From JAJPKK01 sp963800215 (GTDB lineage: Bacteria > Pseudomonadota > Alphaproteobacteria > Rhizobiales > Xanthobacteraceae): a DNA stretch of 64,000 nt. How positions within the stretch are numbered: the first letter of the stretch is position 1; the number at the start of each line of letters is the position of its first letter. The stretch covers positions 1-64,000 of the forward strand of contig CAWCZY010000004.1 in assembly GCA_963800215.1 (NCBI GenBank), read 5' to 3'. A program made the position numbers and the translations under genes. Below the pieces are notes generated by a model. The model ran no database searches. It worked only from the letters and a program-made list of their open reading frames with translations, and had not been told where the DNA came from. Below, in pieces: positions 54,845 to 63,701 of this stretch.

Positions 54845-55018
54845 ATGAATACCTTCAATGCATTCCTTCGAGATCAATCCGGTGCCACCGCCATCGAATA
54901 TGGCCTGATCGCCGCCGGCATTTCGGTCGTCATCATCACGGTCGTCAACACGCTGGGTTCGCAGTTGAAGGCCACATTTACCCTCATCAGTTCCGATCTC
55001 ACCTCGGCCGGAAAGTAA
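54845..55018 (+). CDS. Flp/Fap-type pilin (copy 2)
   Basis: A 57-residue prepilin almost identical to copy 1 from the cleavage Gly through the hydrophobic helix, with a different leader (MNTFNAFLRDQSG) and C terminus (LISSDLTSAGK). GGAG lies eight bases before ATG 54845; a TTG four codons earlier is less likely. Tandem Flp genes are common in this bacterial group. The promoter probably lies between 54725 and 54830. Confidence 0.92.
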   Translation: MNTFNAFLRDQSGATAIEYGLIAAGISVVIITVVNTLGSQLKATFTLISSDLTSAGK

Positions 55019-55195
55019 CGGGCGACGAGTTCGGCCGGGTTGGCGCCGACGATCCCGCACGTCGTGCATCTCATCCGGAGTAGGCGGGAATTGGCTTAGA
55101 CGTAGCTACTTTCCGGCGCAAAATTGTTGTTTTCGGGATTGTCACCAATACCCGCCGTTGTACGCAGCGCGCTTGGCGCCCTGTTTGGCGGGGCG

Positions 55196-55373
55196 GTAGG
55201 CAAGGACACTGTGAGCCGGGTATGGCGCAAGGTGAAGAGCGACTGGGACGCTTGGAATGCCCGCTCGCTGGCCGACGAGCCGATCGTGCGGCTGATTCTC
55301 GACGGCACGGTGGTGCGCGTGCGGCTCGATCGCAAAGCCACTTCCATCTCACTGCTCGTTGTCCTCGGTGTGC
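55196..55373 (+). pseudogene. IS256-family transposase, N-proximal piece
   Basis: The plus strand reads KDTVSRVWRKVKSDWDAWNA, then DEPIVRLILDGTVVRVRLDR and KATSISLLVVLGV, the segment of IS256-type mutator transposases that contains the first catalytic Asp. It stops exactly where the next segment should begin (RDGQKVLLAIK). That next segment lies on the opposite strand immediately to the right. Confidence 0.85.
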
Positions 55374-55838
55374 ACTCCTCGTGTAGCCGTTCGATTGCAT
55401 TTGTAGTGCGGACGCTGCGCCATTGGCTCGGCGGCAGGCGGGTGAAGGTGAAGAGCCGATCACCGGCTTCCTCCAAGCTGTCTGCGACGGCTCGGTGCTT
55501 GAGCCGCCACTTGCAGATGAAGGCTTTGCGCGGCGTTTCGATCTCTTCGCGTGTTGCCGCATAGATCATGTCGTTGTAGTCGGCGGAGATCTCCTCATGC
55601 AGGCGCTCGGGAGCGTGCGCGAGGAGGTTACGATGCTTGTGCACCGTGCACCTCTGCACCGGCACGCGATCCCAAACGGCGGCAATCGCGCTCTCGAGGC
55701 CCGTGCCGCCATCGACGATGAGAAGCTCGGGCCGCCGCAGGCCGCGCTTGATGAGATCGTCGAGCACAGTGCGCCAAGCCTCGGTGCTCTCGCCGCCCAT
55801 TTGCTTGATCGCCAGGAGAACTTTCTGGCCGTCCTGGC
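55374..55838 (-). pseudogene. IS256-family transposase, inverted middle piece
   Basis: The minus strand reads RQDGQKVLLAIKQMGGESTE, then LLIVDGGTGLESAIAAVWDR, VPVQRCTVHKHRNLLAHAPE and TTNAIERLHEE, then breaks. It is the continuation of the piece at 55196-55373 but turned around. The C-terminal tail (expected after LHEE) is missing on both sides. It abuts the receiver-domain remnant at 55840. Confidence 0.85.
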
Positions 55839-55839
55839 G

Positions 55840-56025
55840 GCTTCTTCATCATCGGGCCTTCCTCGCACAGGTCGCCAGCCGCACTCGCCGCACGCGTGTT
55901 GTTGCCAGCGAGGATGACCCTCGTGTTGGAGACCTCCGAGCGGACCCATCTGGCGAGGCCGAACCCGTCCATAGTTCCTCGAAGGTCGACGACGCAGAAG
56001 ACGACATGGACGTCCAAGTCAGGAG
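55840..56025 (-). pseudogene. CheY-like receiver domain remnant
   Basis: The minus strand gives DLDVHVVFCVVDLRGTMDGF, GLARWVRSEVSNTRVILAG and AAGDLCEEGPMMKKP. This is the middle of a stand-alone receiver protein, with the phospho-acceptor Asp in VVDL and the conserved Lys-Pro. The 5' part is missing, and the 3' part is cut off by the IS256 piece at the KP motif. It looks like an insertion-damaged response regulator gene. Confidence 0.65.
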
Positions 56026-56088
56026 CCTTGCAGAGCGATCCAGTAAACGCCGACGGTGAGTACTTAGATTGCCCAGTCAAGCCGGGCC

Positions 56089-57231
56089 CTAATCTCCGGC
56101 CGCCGGTTCCTTGGCACGAACCCTGGGCCGGCCGATCTTCGCGAGCATCTGATCGACGTGGCGCGTGAAGACGTATTGCGCCGGGCGCTGGCGGTCGAGC
56201 GGGATTTCCGGCGCCATCGGGCCTTCGGTGCGCACGCCCCTGAAGGCGATCCACAGCGACTTGAACGGGTTGGCGAAGCTCGCTTCCGCGGCGGTCGGCT
56301 CATAGCCGCAATGGGCCATGCAATTCGCGCATTTCTCGTAGCGGCCGGTGCCGTAGGCGTCCCAATCCGTCGTTTCCATCAATTCCTGGAACGTCTTCAC
56401 GTAGCCTTCGCCGAGCAGATAGCATGGCTTCTGCCAGCCGAAGATGTTGCGTGTCGGCATGCCCCAGGGGGTGCAGTGGTAGGACTGATTGCCGGCGAGA
56501 AAATCCAGGTACATGCTGGAATGCAGCAGGTTCCAGCGCTTGCCGCGGCCGAGCGCAAAGATGCGGCGGAACAATTCCTTGGTGTTCTTGCGGCTGAGGA
56601 AATGATCCTGGTCGGGCGCGCGCTCATAGGCATAGCCGGGCGACATCGACACCCCGACATCGAGTTTCTCGGTCATGTCGAGAAACGCCGCGACATCTTC
56701 GGCCGAATGGCCGTCGAAGATGGTGGCGTTGACGTTGACGATGAAGCCGCGCGCCTTGGCCGCCTTGATCGCGCTCAACGCGCGCTCGAAGACGCCTTCC
56801 TGGGACACCGACCTGTCGTGGTGCTCCTTGAGACCGTCCAGATGCACTGAAAAGAACAGATAGGGCGAAGGCTCGAACAGATCGAGCTTCTTCTCCAGCA
56901 ACAGGGCATTGGTGCACAGCGACACGAACTTGCGGCGCGCCACGATGCCTTTGACGATCTCGCCGATGTCGCGGTAAATCAGCGGCTCGCCGCCGGGAAT
57001 CGCCACCATCGGCGCGCCGCATTCATCGACCGCCTGCAGGCACTCCTCGACCGACAACCTGCGATTGAGGATCGGGTCCGGATAGTCGATCTTGCCGCAT
57101 CCGACACAGGCGAGATTGCAGCGGAACAGCGGTTCCAGCATCAGCACCAGCGGATAGCGCTTGCGCCCGAGCAGCTTCTGTTTGAGGAGGTAAGCCCCAA
57201 TTCTCACTTCCTTGAAGAACGGTATGTTCAT
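56089..57231 (-). CDS. hpnH: Hopanoid radical SAM protein HpnH (adenosylhopane synthase)
   Basis: A 380-residue radical SAM enzyme that joins adenosine to diploptene, the first step to side-chain (C35) hopanoids. The cluster motif is Cys38, Cys42, Cys45 in FRCNLACVGCGK. PMVAIPGGEPLIYRDIGEI (SAM-binding GGE), FFSVHLDGLKEHHDRSV and the C-terminal DUF3463 part (YEKCANCMAHCGYEPTA) follow. The length is normal. It is divergent from hpnN across 414 bases, within a hopanoid gene cluster. Confidence 0.97.
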   Translation of the reverse strand: MNIPFFKEVRIGAYLLKQKLLGRKRYPLVLMLEPLFRCNLACVGCGKIDYPDPILNRRLSVEECLQAVDECGAPMVAIPGGEPLIYRDIGEIVKGIVARRKFVSLCTNALLLEKKLDLFEPSPYLFFSVHLDGLKEHHDRSVSQEGVFERALSAIKAAKARGFIVNVNATIFDGHSAEDVAAFLDMTEKLDVGVSMSPGYAYERAPDQDHFLSRKNTKELFRRIFALGRGKRWNLLHSSMYLDFLAGNQSYHCTPWGMPTRNIFGWQKPCYLLGEGYVKTFQELMETTDWDAYGTGRYEKCANCMAHCGYEPTAAEASFANPFKSLWIAFRGVRTEGPMAPEIPLDRQRPAQYVFTRHVDQMLAKIGRPRVRAKEPAAGD

Positions 57232-57645
57232 TGGTCCTGCTCTGTGAAAAATAGAAGGCGCGCTGGTACACCCCCTTACCAGCTACCGTGATTCGATGGT
57301 CATCGTCATGGCCGGCAAGCCAATGGAACTCTACCGAAGCTTCCTCTTTGAACGAATGACGGGCACCGATCACTGTTTCTCTCCCTTACACGTTAACGCG
57401 CTGTGCCAAAAGAGGTTCAAGCATGGGAGGGTCCCGATTGGAGGCGATTTCGGCGGTGCGTTGCCGCCGTGCCGCGGCGGGCGCGGCGCGACGATGCGTG
57501 GCGCCACAATTAGGTCCAGCATTTCCGGATTTGTGCGTATAACGTCCTCGCCCGGTCAGCGTCTTGACGGCATCGGACCCGGATATCAGTCGGTCGAACC
57601 GACGTGCTCGGTTGCTCGGTCGGGTTGCAGCAGGAATTCAAGCAG
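57232..57645. other. Divergent promoter region between hpnH and hpnN
   Basis: Both hopanoid genes must start transcription here. I see no perfect sigma-70, EcfG or RpoH site. A GGAAC at 57325 lacks a CGTT partner at the right distance. No gene is supported. Confidence 0.4.
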
Positions 57646-60240
57646 ATGTTGAAAGCAGCGATCGTCTCGACTGTCGATTTTTGCACAAAATTTGCTTACG
57701 TCACTATCGCTTTGGCGCTTCTGATCGCCGGATTCGCAGTGTTCTATACTGGTAAGCACTTTGCGATCAACACCGACATCACCAAATTGATCTCCAAAGA
57801 CATCCCGTGGGCTCAACGGGAGATTGAATTCGACAAGCTGTTCCCCAACCGCAACGGGGGCTACATCCTCGCGGTGGTGGATGCGCCGACGTCCGAACTG
57901 GCGACGGTTGCGCGGGCCGAACTGGCGGACAAGCTGAGCGCCGACAAGGCGCTGTTCAAATCGGTGGATCAACTCGGCGGCAGCCCATTCTTCGCCCAGA
58001 ACGAACTCTTGTTCCTGCCGACGCAAGAGCTCGGCGGCATCACCAAATCGCTCGCCCGCTCCGCGCCGCTGGTGCGGGCGCTCGTCACCGATCCCAGCCT
58101 GCGCGGCGTGAGCGGACTGGTCGGGTTTGCGCTCGCCGGCGTCAACAGCGGCCAACTGACCCTCGATCAGACCGCCCGCGCTTTCAACATGGCGGCGGCC
58201 CCGATCGAGAGCGTCCTAGCCGACCGCCCGGCGGCGTTCTCGTGGCGTGAGCTTCTCAGCGGCAAGCCGCCGACCCCCGGCGATCTGCGGAAATTCATCG
58301 AAGCCACCCCGGTGCTCGACTTCAACTCCCTCGAGCCCGGAAAGAAAGCCACCGACACCATCAGGAACGCGGTCGCCGGTCTCGACCTGGCGTCGCGCTA
58401 CCAGGCACGGGTGCGCCTGACCGGCCCGGTTCCGATCGAGAACGAAGAATTCGCGACGGTGCGGGAAGGAGCGGCGACCAACGGCCTCGTCACCCTCGCG
58501 GTGGTGCTGTTGATCCTGTGGATGGCGCTGAGATCGTTCCGGATCATCGTGGCGGTGGTGATCGCGCTGTTCATCGGTTTGTCGATCACCGCGGCGCTGG
58601 GATTGATGATGGTGGGGGCGCTCAACCTCATCTCGGTCGCCTTTGCCGTGCTTTTCGTCGGCCTGGGCGTCGATTTCGGCATTCAGTTCAGCGTCCGCTA
58701 TCGCCAGGAGCGTTTCAAGGAGCCCGATCTCCGCAAGGCCCTGATGGAGGCGGCGGCCCGGGCCGGGGTGCCGCTGACGCTGGCCGCCGCCGCGGTCGCC
58801 GCCGGTTTCCTGTCCTTCTTGCCGACCGCATATCGCGGGGTGTCGGAACTCGGCCAGATCGCCGGCGTGGGCATGCTCATCGCCTACATCACCAGCATCA
58901 CGGTGCTGCCGGCGCTGCTCTGCGTGCTCCGCCCGCCCGGCGAGCAGGAGGCGCTCGGCATCGCCGCCCTCGCTCCGGTCGACGATTTCCTGGAAAACCA
59001 TCGCATCCCGATCATCGCGGCGACGCTGGGCGTCGCGATCGCCGGCTTGCCGCTCCTCTATTTCCTGCGATTCGATTTCAACCCGATGAATCTCCGCAGC
59101 GCCAGCGTCGAATCGGTTGCGACCTATCTCGACCTGCGGCGCGATCCCGCCACCGGGGCGAATTCCGTCAACGTGCTCGCGCCCACGGTGCAGGCGGCCG
59201 ACGAGATGGCCGGCCGGTTCAAGGCGTCGCCGCGGATCGGCACGGTGAGGACTCTCGACACCTTCGTCCCCGACGATCAGCCGGCCAAGCTCGCCCTGAT
59301 CGCCGAGGCGGCCAAGGCGCTCGACCCGGTGCTGGCGCTTCCGGCGCGCGCCGCGCCGACCGACGAGGAAGTCGTCGCGGCCCTGAACCTGCGCGCCGGC
59401 GACCTGACGCGGGCTTCCGAGAACGGCAGCGGCCCCGGCGCGGAAGCATCGAAGCGGCTCGCCGCGGCGATGACGAAGCTCGCCATGGCCGACCCGGCCC
59501 GGCGCGGGCGCGCCGAAGCCGCATTCACGGTACCGCTCAAGCTCGATCTCGACGACATGCGAAATCTGCTCAAGGCGATGCCGGTCACCCTCGACAACCT
59601 CCCCGAGGAGATCACCCGCAGCTGGCGCGGCACCGACGGCAGGGTCCGTGTCGAGGTCGCGCCGTCCGGCGACCCCGACGACAACGAAAACATCCGCGCC
59701 TTCGCGCGCGCCGTGCTCGCCTTGGAGCCGACCGCGACCGGCGGACCGATCTCAATCCTGGAGTCCGGCCGCACCGTCGTGACGGCGTTCCTGCAGGCCG
59801 GCGGGTGGGCGCTGGCGTCGATCTCCATCCTGCTGTGGATCACGCTGCGCCGTTTCGGCGACGTGCTGCTCACGCTGGTTCCGCTGTTGCTCGCCGGCGT
59901 GGTGACGCTGGAAGTCTGCGTCCTGATCCGCATGCCGCTCAATTTCGCCAACATCATCGCGCTGCCGCTCCTGCTCGGCATCGGCGTCGCGTTCAAGATC
60001 TATTTCGTGATGGCGTGGCGGTCGGGGCGCACCAAGCTGCTGCAATCGAGCCTGACGCGAGCGGTGATCTTCAGCGCGATGACCACGGCGACCGCGTTCG
60101 GCAGCCTGTGGTTCTCCAGTCACCCCGGGACCTCCAGCATGGGCAAGCTGCTGGCCCTCTCGCTCGCCTGCACGCTCGCGGCGGCGGTGCTGTTTCAGCC
60201 CGCCCTCATGGGCAAGCCCCGCTCGGTCGCCGATGTCTGA
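57646..60240 (+). CDS. hpnN: Hopanoid transporter HpnN (RND family)
   Basis: An 864-residue RND-superfamily inner-membrane protein that moves hopanoids to the outer membrane. It has an N-terminal helix (YVTIALALLIAGFAVFYTGK) and a periplasmic domain. The first membrane block has GALNLISVAFAVLFVGLGVD followed by FGIQFSVRYRQERF. A second periplasmic domain and second block (LNFANIIALPLLLGIGVAFK) follow. The two-fold symmetry is clear. ATG 57646 (MLKAAIVS) is preferred over an earlier frame start at 57604. hpnO follows 174 bases later in the same direction. Confidence 0.95.
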   Translation: MLKAAIVSTVDFCTKFAYVTIALALLIAGFAVFYTGKHFAINTDITKLISKDIPWAQREIEFDKLFPNRNGGYILAVVDAPTSELATVARAELADKLSADKALFKSVDQLGGSPFFAQNELLFLPTQELGGITKSLARSAPLVRALVTDPSLRGVSGLVGFALAGVNSGQLTLDQTARAFNMAAAPIESVLADRPAAFSWRELLSGKPPTPGDLRKFIEATPVLDFNSLEPGKKATDTIRNAVAGLDLASRYQARVRLTGPVPIENEEFATVREGAATNGLVTLAVVLLILWMALRSFRIIVAVVIALFIGLSITAALGLMMVGALNLISVAFAVLFVGLGVDFGIQFSVRYRQERFKEPDLRKALMEAAARAGVPLTLAAAAVAAGFLSFLPTAYRGVSELGQIAGVGMLIAYITSITVLPALLCVLRPPGEQEALGIAALAPVDDFLENHRIPIIAATLGVAIAGLPLLYFLRFDFNPMNLRSASVESVATYLDLRRDPATGANSVNVLAPTVQAADEMAGRFKASPRIGTVRTLDTFVPDDQPAKLALIAEAAKALDPVLALPARAAPTDEEVVAALNLRAGDLTRASENGSGPGAEASKRLAAAMTKLAMADPARRGRAEAAFTVPLKLDLDDMRNLLKAMPVTLDNLPEEITRSWRGTDGRVRVEVAPSGDPDDNENIRAFARAVLALEPTATGGPISILESGRTVVTAFLQAGGWALASISILLWITLRRFGDVLLTLVPLLLAGVVTLEVCVLIRMPLNFANIIALPLLLGIGVAFKIYFVMAWRSGRTKLLQSSLTRAVIFSAMTTATAFGSLWFSSHPGTSSMGKLLALSLACTLAAAVLFQPALMGKPRSVADV

Positions 60241-60414
60241 TGATGCGCGGCGCGGGGTTGATGACCACGAGCGCGACAATGGAGTCTCTCCGCGATGCCC
60301 TGTATAGATGACGCGCCGGTCTGTGGTGGAGTTCGCCGGATCGTCATGTTGCGCGTCACCATGTTGTGCGACATCCGTGTTGCCCCGAGACATCGGATTT
60401 CCAGGTAACATCCC

Positions 60415-61797
60415 ATGAGCCTAGATGTTGCGAAGCTCTACGCGGAAAACGAAGCCGATCGCTTCGTCACCCATACGCGCCATCTCAACGAGCAGATGGT
60501 GCGCGTGCTCAAGACGCTGGGCTATGACGTCGGCTTCTGCCGCGGCACCGGGCAATATCTGTTCGACCGCAACGGCGCGAAATATCTCGACCTGCTGAGC
60601 GGTTACGGCGTGTTCGCGATCGGGCGCAATCATCCCGCGCTGCGCGACGCGCTCGAGAGCGTGCTCGACGCGGAATTGCCCGGCCTCGTTCAATTCGACG
60701 TATCGCCGCTGGCCGGGCTGTTGGCGCAGCGCCTCATCGGCTTCATGCCGTATCTCGACAAGGTCTTTTTCGCCAACTCCGGCACCGAGGCGGTGGAGGC
60801 GGCGATCAAGTTCGCCCGCGCCGCCACCCGCCGCTCCGGCATCATCCATTGCGAGCATTCGTTCCACGGCCTGACCTACGGCGCCCTGTCGCTCAATGGC
60901 GACGCGGTGTTCCGCTCCGGCTTCGAGCCGCTCTTGCCCGACTGCACCGCCGTTCCCTTCAACGACCTCGCCGCGCTCGAACGCGCGCTCGCCGCGCGCA
61001 CCGCCGCAGCGTTCATCGTCGAGCCGATCCAGGGCAAGGGCGTCAACCTGCCCGAGGACGGCTATCTGCGCGAGGCCGCGGCGCTGTGCCGCCGCCACGG
61101 CACGCTGTTCGTCGCCGACGAAATCCAGACCGGACTGGGCCGCACCGGACGCTTCCTCGCCGTCGAGCACTGGGGCGTCGAGCCCGACATGGTGCTGATC
61201 GCCAAGGCGCTGTCGGGCGGCCACGTGCCGGTCGGCGCGGTGCTCACGCGCAAGCGCATTTACGACAAGATCTTCGACCGCATGGACCGCGCGGTGGTGC
61301 ACGGTTCGACCTTCGCCAAGAACGACCTCGCCATGGCCGCCGGCCTCGCGACCCTCGACGTGATCGAGAGCGAAGGCCTCGTCTCGCGCGCCGAGCGGCT
61401 GGGCGAGCGGCTGCGGGTCGGCCTGTCCGGCCTGGTCGGGCGGTACGAGTTCCTGCGCGAGGTTCGCGGCAAGGGACTGATGATCGGCATCGAGTTCGGA
61501 CCGCCCACCTCGTTCAAGCTCAAGGCGAGCTGGAACCTGCTGGAGTCGGCCAACAAGGGACTGTTCTGCCAGCTGATCACCATTCCGTTGTTCGCCGAGC
61601 ACAAGATCCTGACCCAGGTCGCCGGCCACGCCAGCCACACCATCAAGCTCTTGTGCCCGCTCGTCATCACCGAGGCGGATTGTGACTGGATCGTGAGCGC
61701 CTTCGACGACGTGATCGCGGCGACGCACCGGGTGCCAGGCGCGATCTGGTCGCTCGGCAAGACGTTGGTGGGCAATGCGGTGGCGGCGCGGGGGTAG
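60415..61797 (+). CDS. hpnO: Aminobacteriohopanetriol synthase HpnO (aminotransferase)
   Basis: A 460-residue class III PLP aminotransferase that converts ribosylhopane-derived aldehyde to 35-aminobacteriohopanetriol. FFANSGTEAVEAAIKFARAA binds phosphate, TLFVADEIQTGLGRTGRF holds the pyridine-binding Asp, and Lys302 in VHGSTFAKNDLAMA binds PLP. The length and the place beside hpnN and hpnH fit HpnO rather than a general ornithine or acetylornithine aminotransferase. Confidence 0.92.
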   Translation: MSLDVAKLYAENEADRFVTHTRHLNEQMVRVLKTLGYDVGFCRGTGQYLFDRNGAKYLDLLSGYGVFAIGRNHPALRDALESVLDAELPGLVQFDVSPLAGLLAQRLIGFMPYLDKVFFANSGTEAVEAAIKFARAATRRSGIIHCEHSFHGLTYGALSLNGDAVFRSGFEPLLPDCTAVPFNDLAALERALAARTAAAFIVEPIQGKGVNLPEDGYLREAAALCRRHGTLFVADEIQTGLGRTGRFLAVEHWGVEPDMVLIAKALSGGHVPVGAVLTRKRIYDKIFDRMDRAVVHGSTFAKNDLAMAAGLATLDVIESEGLVSRAERLGERLRVGLSGLVGRYEFLREVRGKGLMIGIEFGPPTSFKLKASWNLLESANKGLFCQLITIPLFAEHKILTQVAGHASHTIKLLCPLVITEADCDWIVSAFDDVIAATHRVPGAIWSLGKTLVGNAVAARG

Positions 61798-61937
61798 GGC
61801 GGAAATTCCGGGCACGGCGAGCGAATTGGAGCAAAGCCACGCACTGAGTCCGTTTCAGGTTGCTGTGCGCGCGGTCGAACGCCATTACGAATGGGGCTGC
61901 CACCCAAATTACAATTCATCCGTCCAGCCAGGCGTCG

Positions 61938-62711
61938 TTACCCGAAAGCGACCTCCAGCGCATCAACCAATCTGCCTGCGTTTGCGGCATAGAGGCGGGC
62001 GGCATTCAATACGTTAATCTCCACAATCTTCCATTTGTTCTGACTGAGGCACACGTCCAGCACGAATGCTTCGGCGGGCGTCCAGAGAGCCGCCATTTCT
62101 TCACCAAATCTTATGGCGTCGTCATCGACAACCGAACTGTAAATGACGCGATCACCGACGCGATATTGGCTGGCTGTTGCCACGAAGCCGCGGATTATCC
62201 ACAGCCGATATTCCCGCTGGACAGTCTTCGGCGCGCACCACAGAACGTCGGTGTTGCTCCGCAGGCCCGACCCGTCATCTTCGCCGAGGCCGACTACTTT
62301 TTTCTGCCATTCGGCGAGCTCGCGGCATGACATAACGACACCGGTGAAATATTTCGAGTCGGCTGACGGCCTGATGAAAAAGGGATCGATGGTCGGCCGC
62401 ACGCTTCCGAATGAACCGAAGACGGCATCTGAATTGAGCATGTGCGTTTGCCAGTGCGTCAAGCAGTCACAAATCGTGATTTCACCGAGATCAAAGCAGC
62501 CGGGCTTCCACCCCTTGCGTTTCGCAACGTGTCGCATCGAGTAGCTACCGAATACCATAACTTTGCCCGAGGGGCTGACGTCGGGTTCGATTTCACCAAT
62601 GTACGGAATGACCATGTGCTCACTGAATGGAATGCCGGCGCGTTCCAGCACGTGAACGATCTCTTCCATTCCGGGCTCGCGATTGAGATTGTTTTGCAAA
62701 ATCCAATGCAT
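61938..62711 (-). CDS. ATP-grasp (DUF4343-like) protein
   Basis: A 257-residue protein from ATG 62711 (MHWILQNNLNREPGMEEIVH). The middle has VMVFGSYSMRHVAKRKGWKP and SRELAEWQKKVV-like segments. The C-terminal half has EYRLWIIRGFVATASQYRVG and FVLDVCLSQNKWKIVEINVL with a terminal NAARLY. The Glu-x-Asn near the end is the metal-binding pair of ATP-grasp ligases, and the DUF4343 group has this layout. Members of the fold ligate a carboxylate to an amine using ATP. The substrate is unknown. Confidence 0.7.
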   Translation of the reverse strand: MHWILQNNLNREPGMEEIVHVLERAGIPFSEHMVIPYIGEIEPDVSPSGKVMVFGSYSMRHVAKRKGWKPGCFDLGEITICDCLTHWQTHMLNSDAVFGSFGSVRPTIDPFFIRPSADSKYFTGVVMSCRELAEWQKKVVGLGEDDGSGLRSNTDVLWCAPKTVQREYRLWIIRGFVATASQYRVGDRVIYSSVVDDDAIRFGEEMAALWTPAEAFVLDVCLSQNKWKIVEINVLNAARLYAANAGRLVDALEVAFG

Positions 62712-62742
62712 CGGATTTGTCCGCCATAAGGGATATGGCGCC

Positions 62743-63165
62743 TCATGGCACCTCCCACGGATTGATGAGTATGAGGCCGCAGTCCACAAATCCGCTGGTG
62801 TCGCGCGTCACCACACTCGCACCGTGGGATCGCGCGACCGACGCAATCATGAGATCGAGCATCGCCGTCGGTCGGCCTGCGCGGCGACGGGCGGCGTAGA
62901 TGCCGGCATAGGCCGCGGCGGCTTTCATGTCGAAAGGCAACACTCGCCCGTCGAAATCCTCCAGGAACATGACGCGGGCCGCCGCTTCGAGGTCGAGGCG
63001 GCGGCGACCTTCGGGCATGATCGCGAGCCCGGACAAAATCTCCGCCTGGGAGAGCGATGTCGTGAACAACAGTTCAGCGGGCTGCGCCGCGATCCAGGTC
63101 GCCACCTCCGGTTCCAATTGGAGGCGCATCATGGCGGACAGGATGTTCGTATCGAGAACGAACAC
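62743..63165 (-). CDS. fitB: FitB/VapC-type PIN toxin
   Basis: A 140-residue PIN-domain RNase with a GTG start. The acidic site residues are in FVLDTNILSAMM, LSQAEILSGLA, PTAMLDLMIASVARSHGASV and TRDTSGFVDCG, and it ends LINPW. The start codon lies directly against the FitA stop with no gap, so they are translationally coupled. It would cleave RNA when FitA is lost. Confidence 0.88.
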   Translation of the reverse strand: MFVLDTNILSAMMRLQLEPEVATWIAAQPAELLFTTSLSQAEILSGLAIMPEGRRRLDLEAAARVMFLEDFDGRVLPFDMKAAAAYAGIYAARRRAGRPTAMLDLMIASVARSHGASVVTRDTSGFVDCGLILINPWEVP

Positions 63166-63414
63166 TTAATCGAATCGCGGCGGTTCACGGACCCGCTCGC
63201 GCGGCGGCAGGTCGAGATCGACGCCGCCAAGAGCAGCGAAACGGGCGTGGATGCGCTCATACAGATTGCGTTCTGGCGGGCGGCGGCCTTCTCCGAGCGC
63301 GGACTGCAATATCCGCCGGGCTTCGGCCTCCATGGAGTGCCCATGCTCCGCCGCGCGGACGCGCAACCGTTCCTTCACCGCCGCATCGAGATTGCGGATG
63401 GTCAGCGTCGCCAT
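63166..63414 (-). CDS. fitA: FitA-type ribbon-helix-helix antitoxin
   Basis: An 82-residue antitoxin starting MATLTIRNLDAAVKERLRVR, then AAEHGHSMEAEARRILQSAL, the FitA/RHH DNA-binding unit. A Pro/Arg-rich tail that embraces the toxin follows. AGGGAG precedes the ATG. A longer frame to 63486 would read through the promoter repeats and is not used. A strong promoter with two operator palindromes sits directly upstream (63440-63481). Confidence 0.9.
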   Translation of the reverse strand: MATLTIRNLDAAVKERLRVRAAEHGHSMEAEARRILQSALGEGRRPPERNLYERIHARFAALGGVDLDLPPRERVREPPRFD

Positions 63415-63439
63415 CGGACTCCCTATTGCTGAATGTCGA

Positions 63440-63481
63440 ACTATAGTCAATGACTGCATTGAAGTCAATGACTGCATTGAA
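63440..63481 (-). promoter_or_regulatory. FitAB promoter with two overlapping operators
   Basis: On the minus strand TTGACT (63463-63468) and TATAGT (63440-63445) are separated by exactly 17 bases, near-consensus sigma-70. An 18-base unit, GTCAATGACTGCATTGAA on the plus strand, is repeated exactly twice (63446-63463 and 63464-63481). Each unit contains the inverted repeat TCAATG-ACTG-CATTGA. One copy fills the spacer and the other covers the -35 and upstream, ideal for repression by FitA/FitAB. Confidence 0.8.
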
Positions 63482-63701
63482 TGCAAATCGTACTGCCTTT
63501 GGAGACCGGGTCGGCGGGCAGAATTCTACTTTGCATGGGGTTGGTTTGCGCAAAAATAAATCGCCCGGACCCTGGTCGCGACATGCGGATTTGACAAGTC
63601 GTGGCAGATCGGCTGCCGGCCGGTTTAACCCGTTTTAAACGGAAAGAGCGACAATGACGGGGCGAACCACGGGCCAACCGGTCCACATCCGGAGAGAGTT
63701 G

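Noticed and set aside
57325..57353. EcfG promoter for hpnN
   Set aside because: GGAAC is present but the -10 position reads TTTG instead of CGTT.
58518..60311. A 597-codon plus-strand frame in hpnN
   Set aside because: Same-strand alternative frame of hpnN, Arg/Ala-rich with no membrane pattern.
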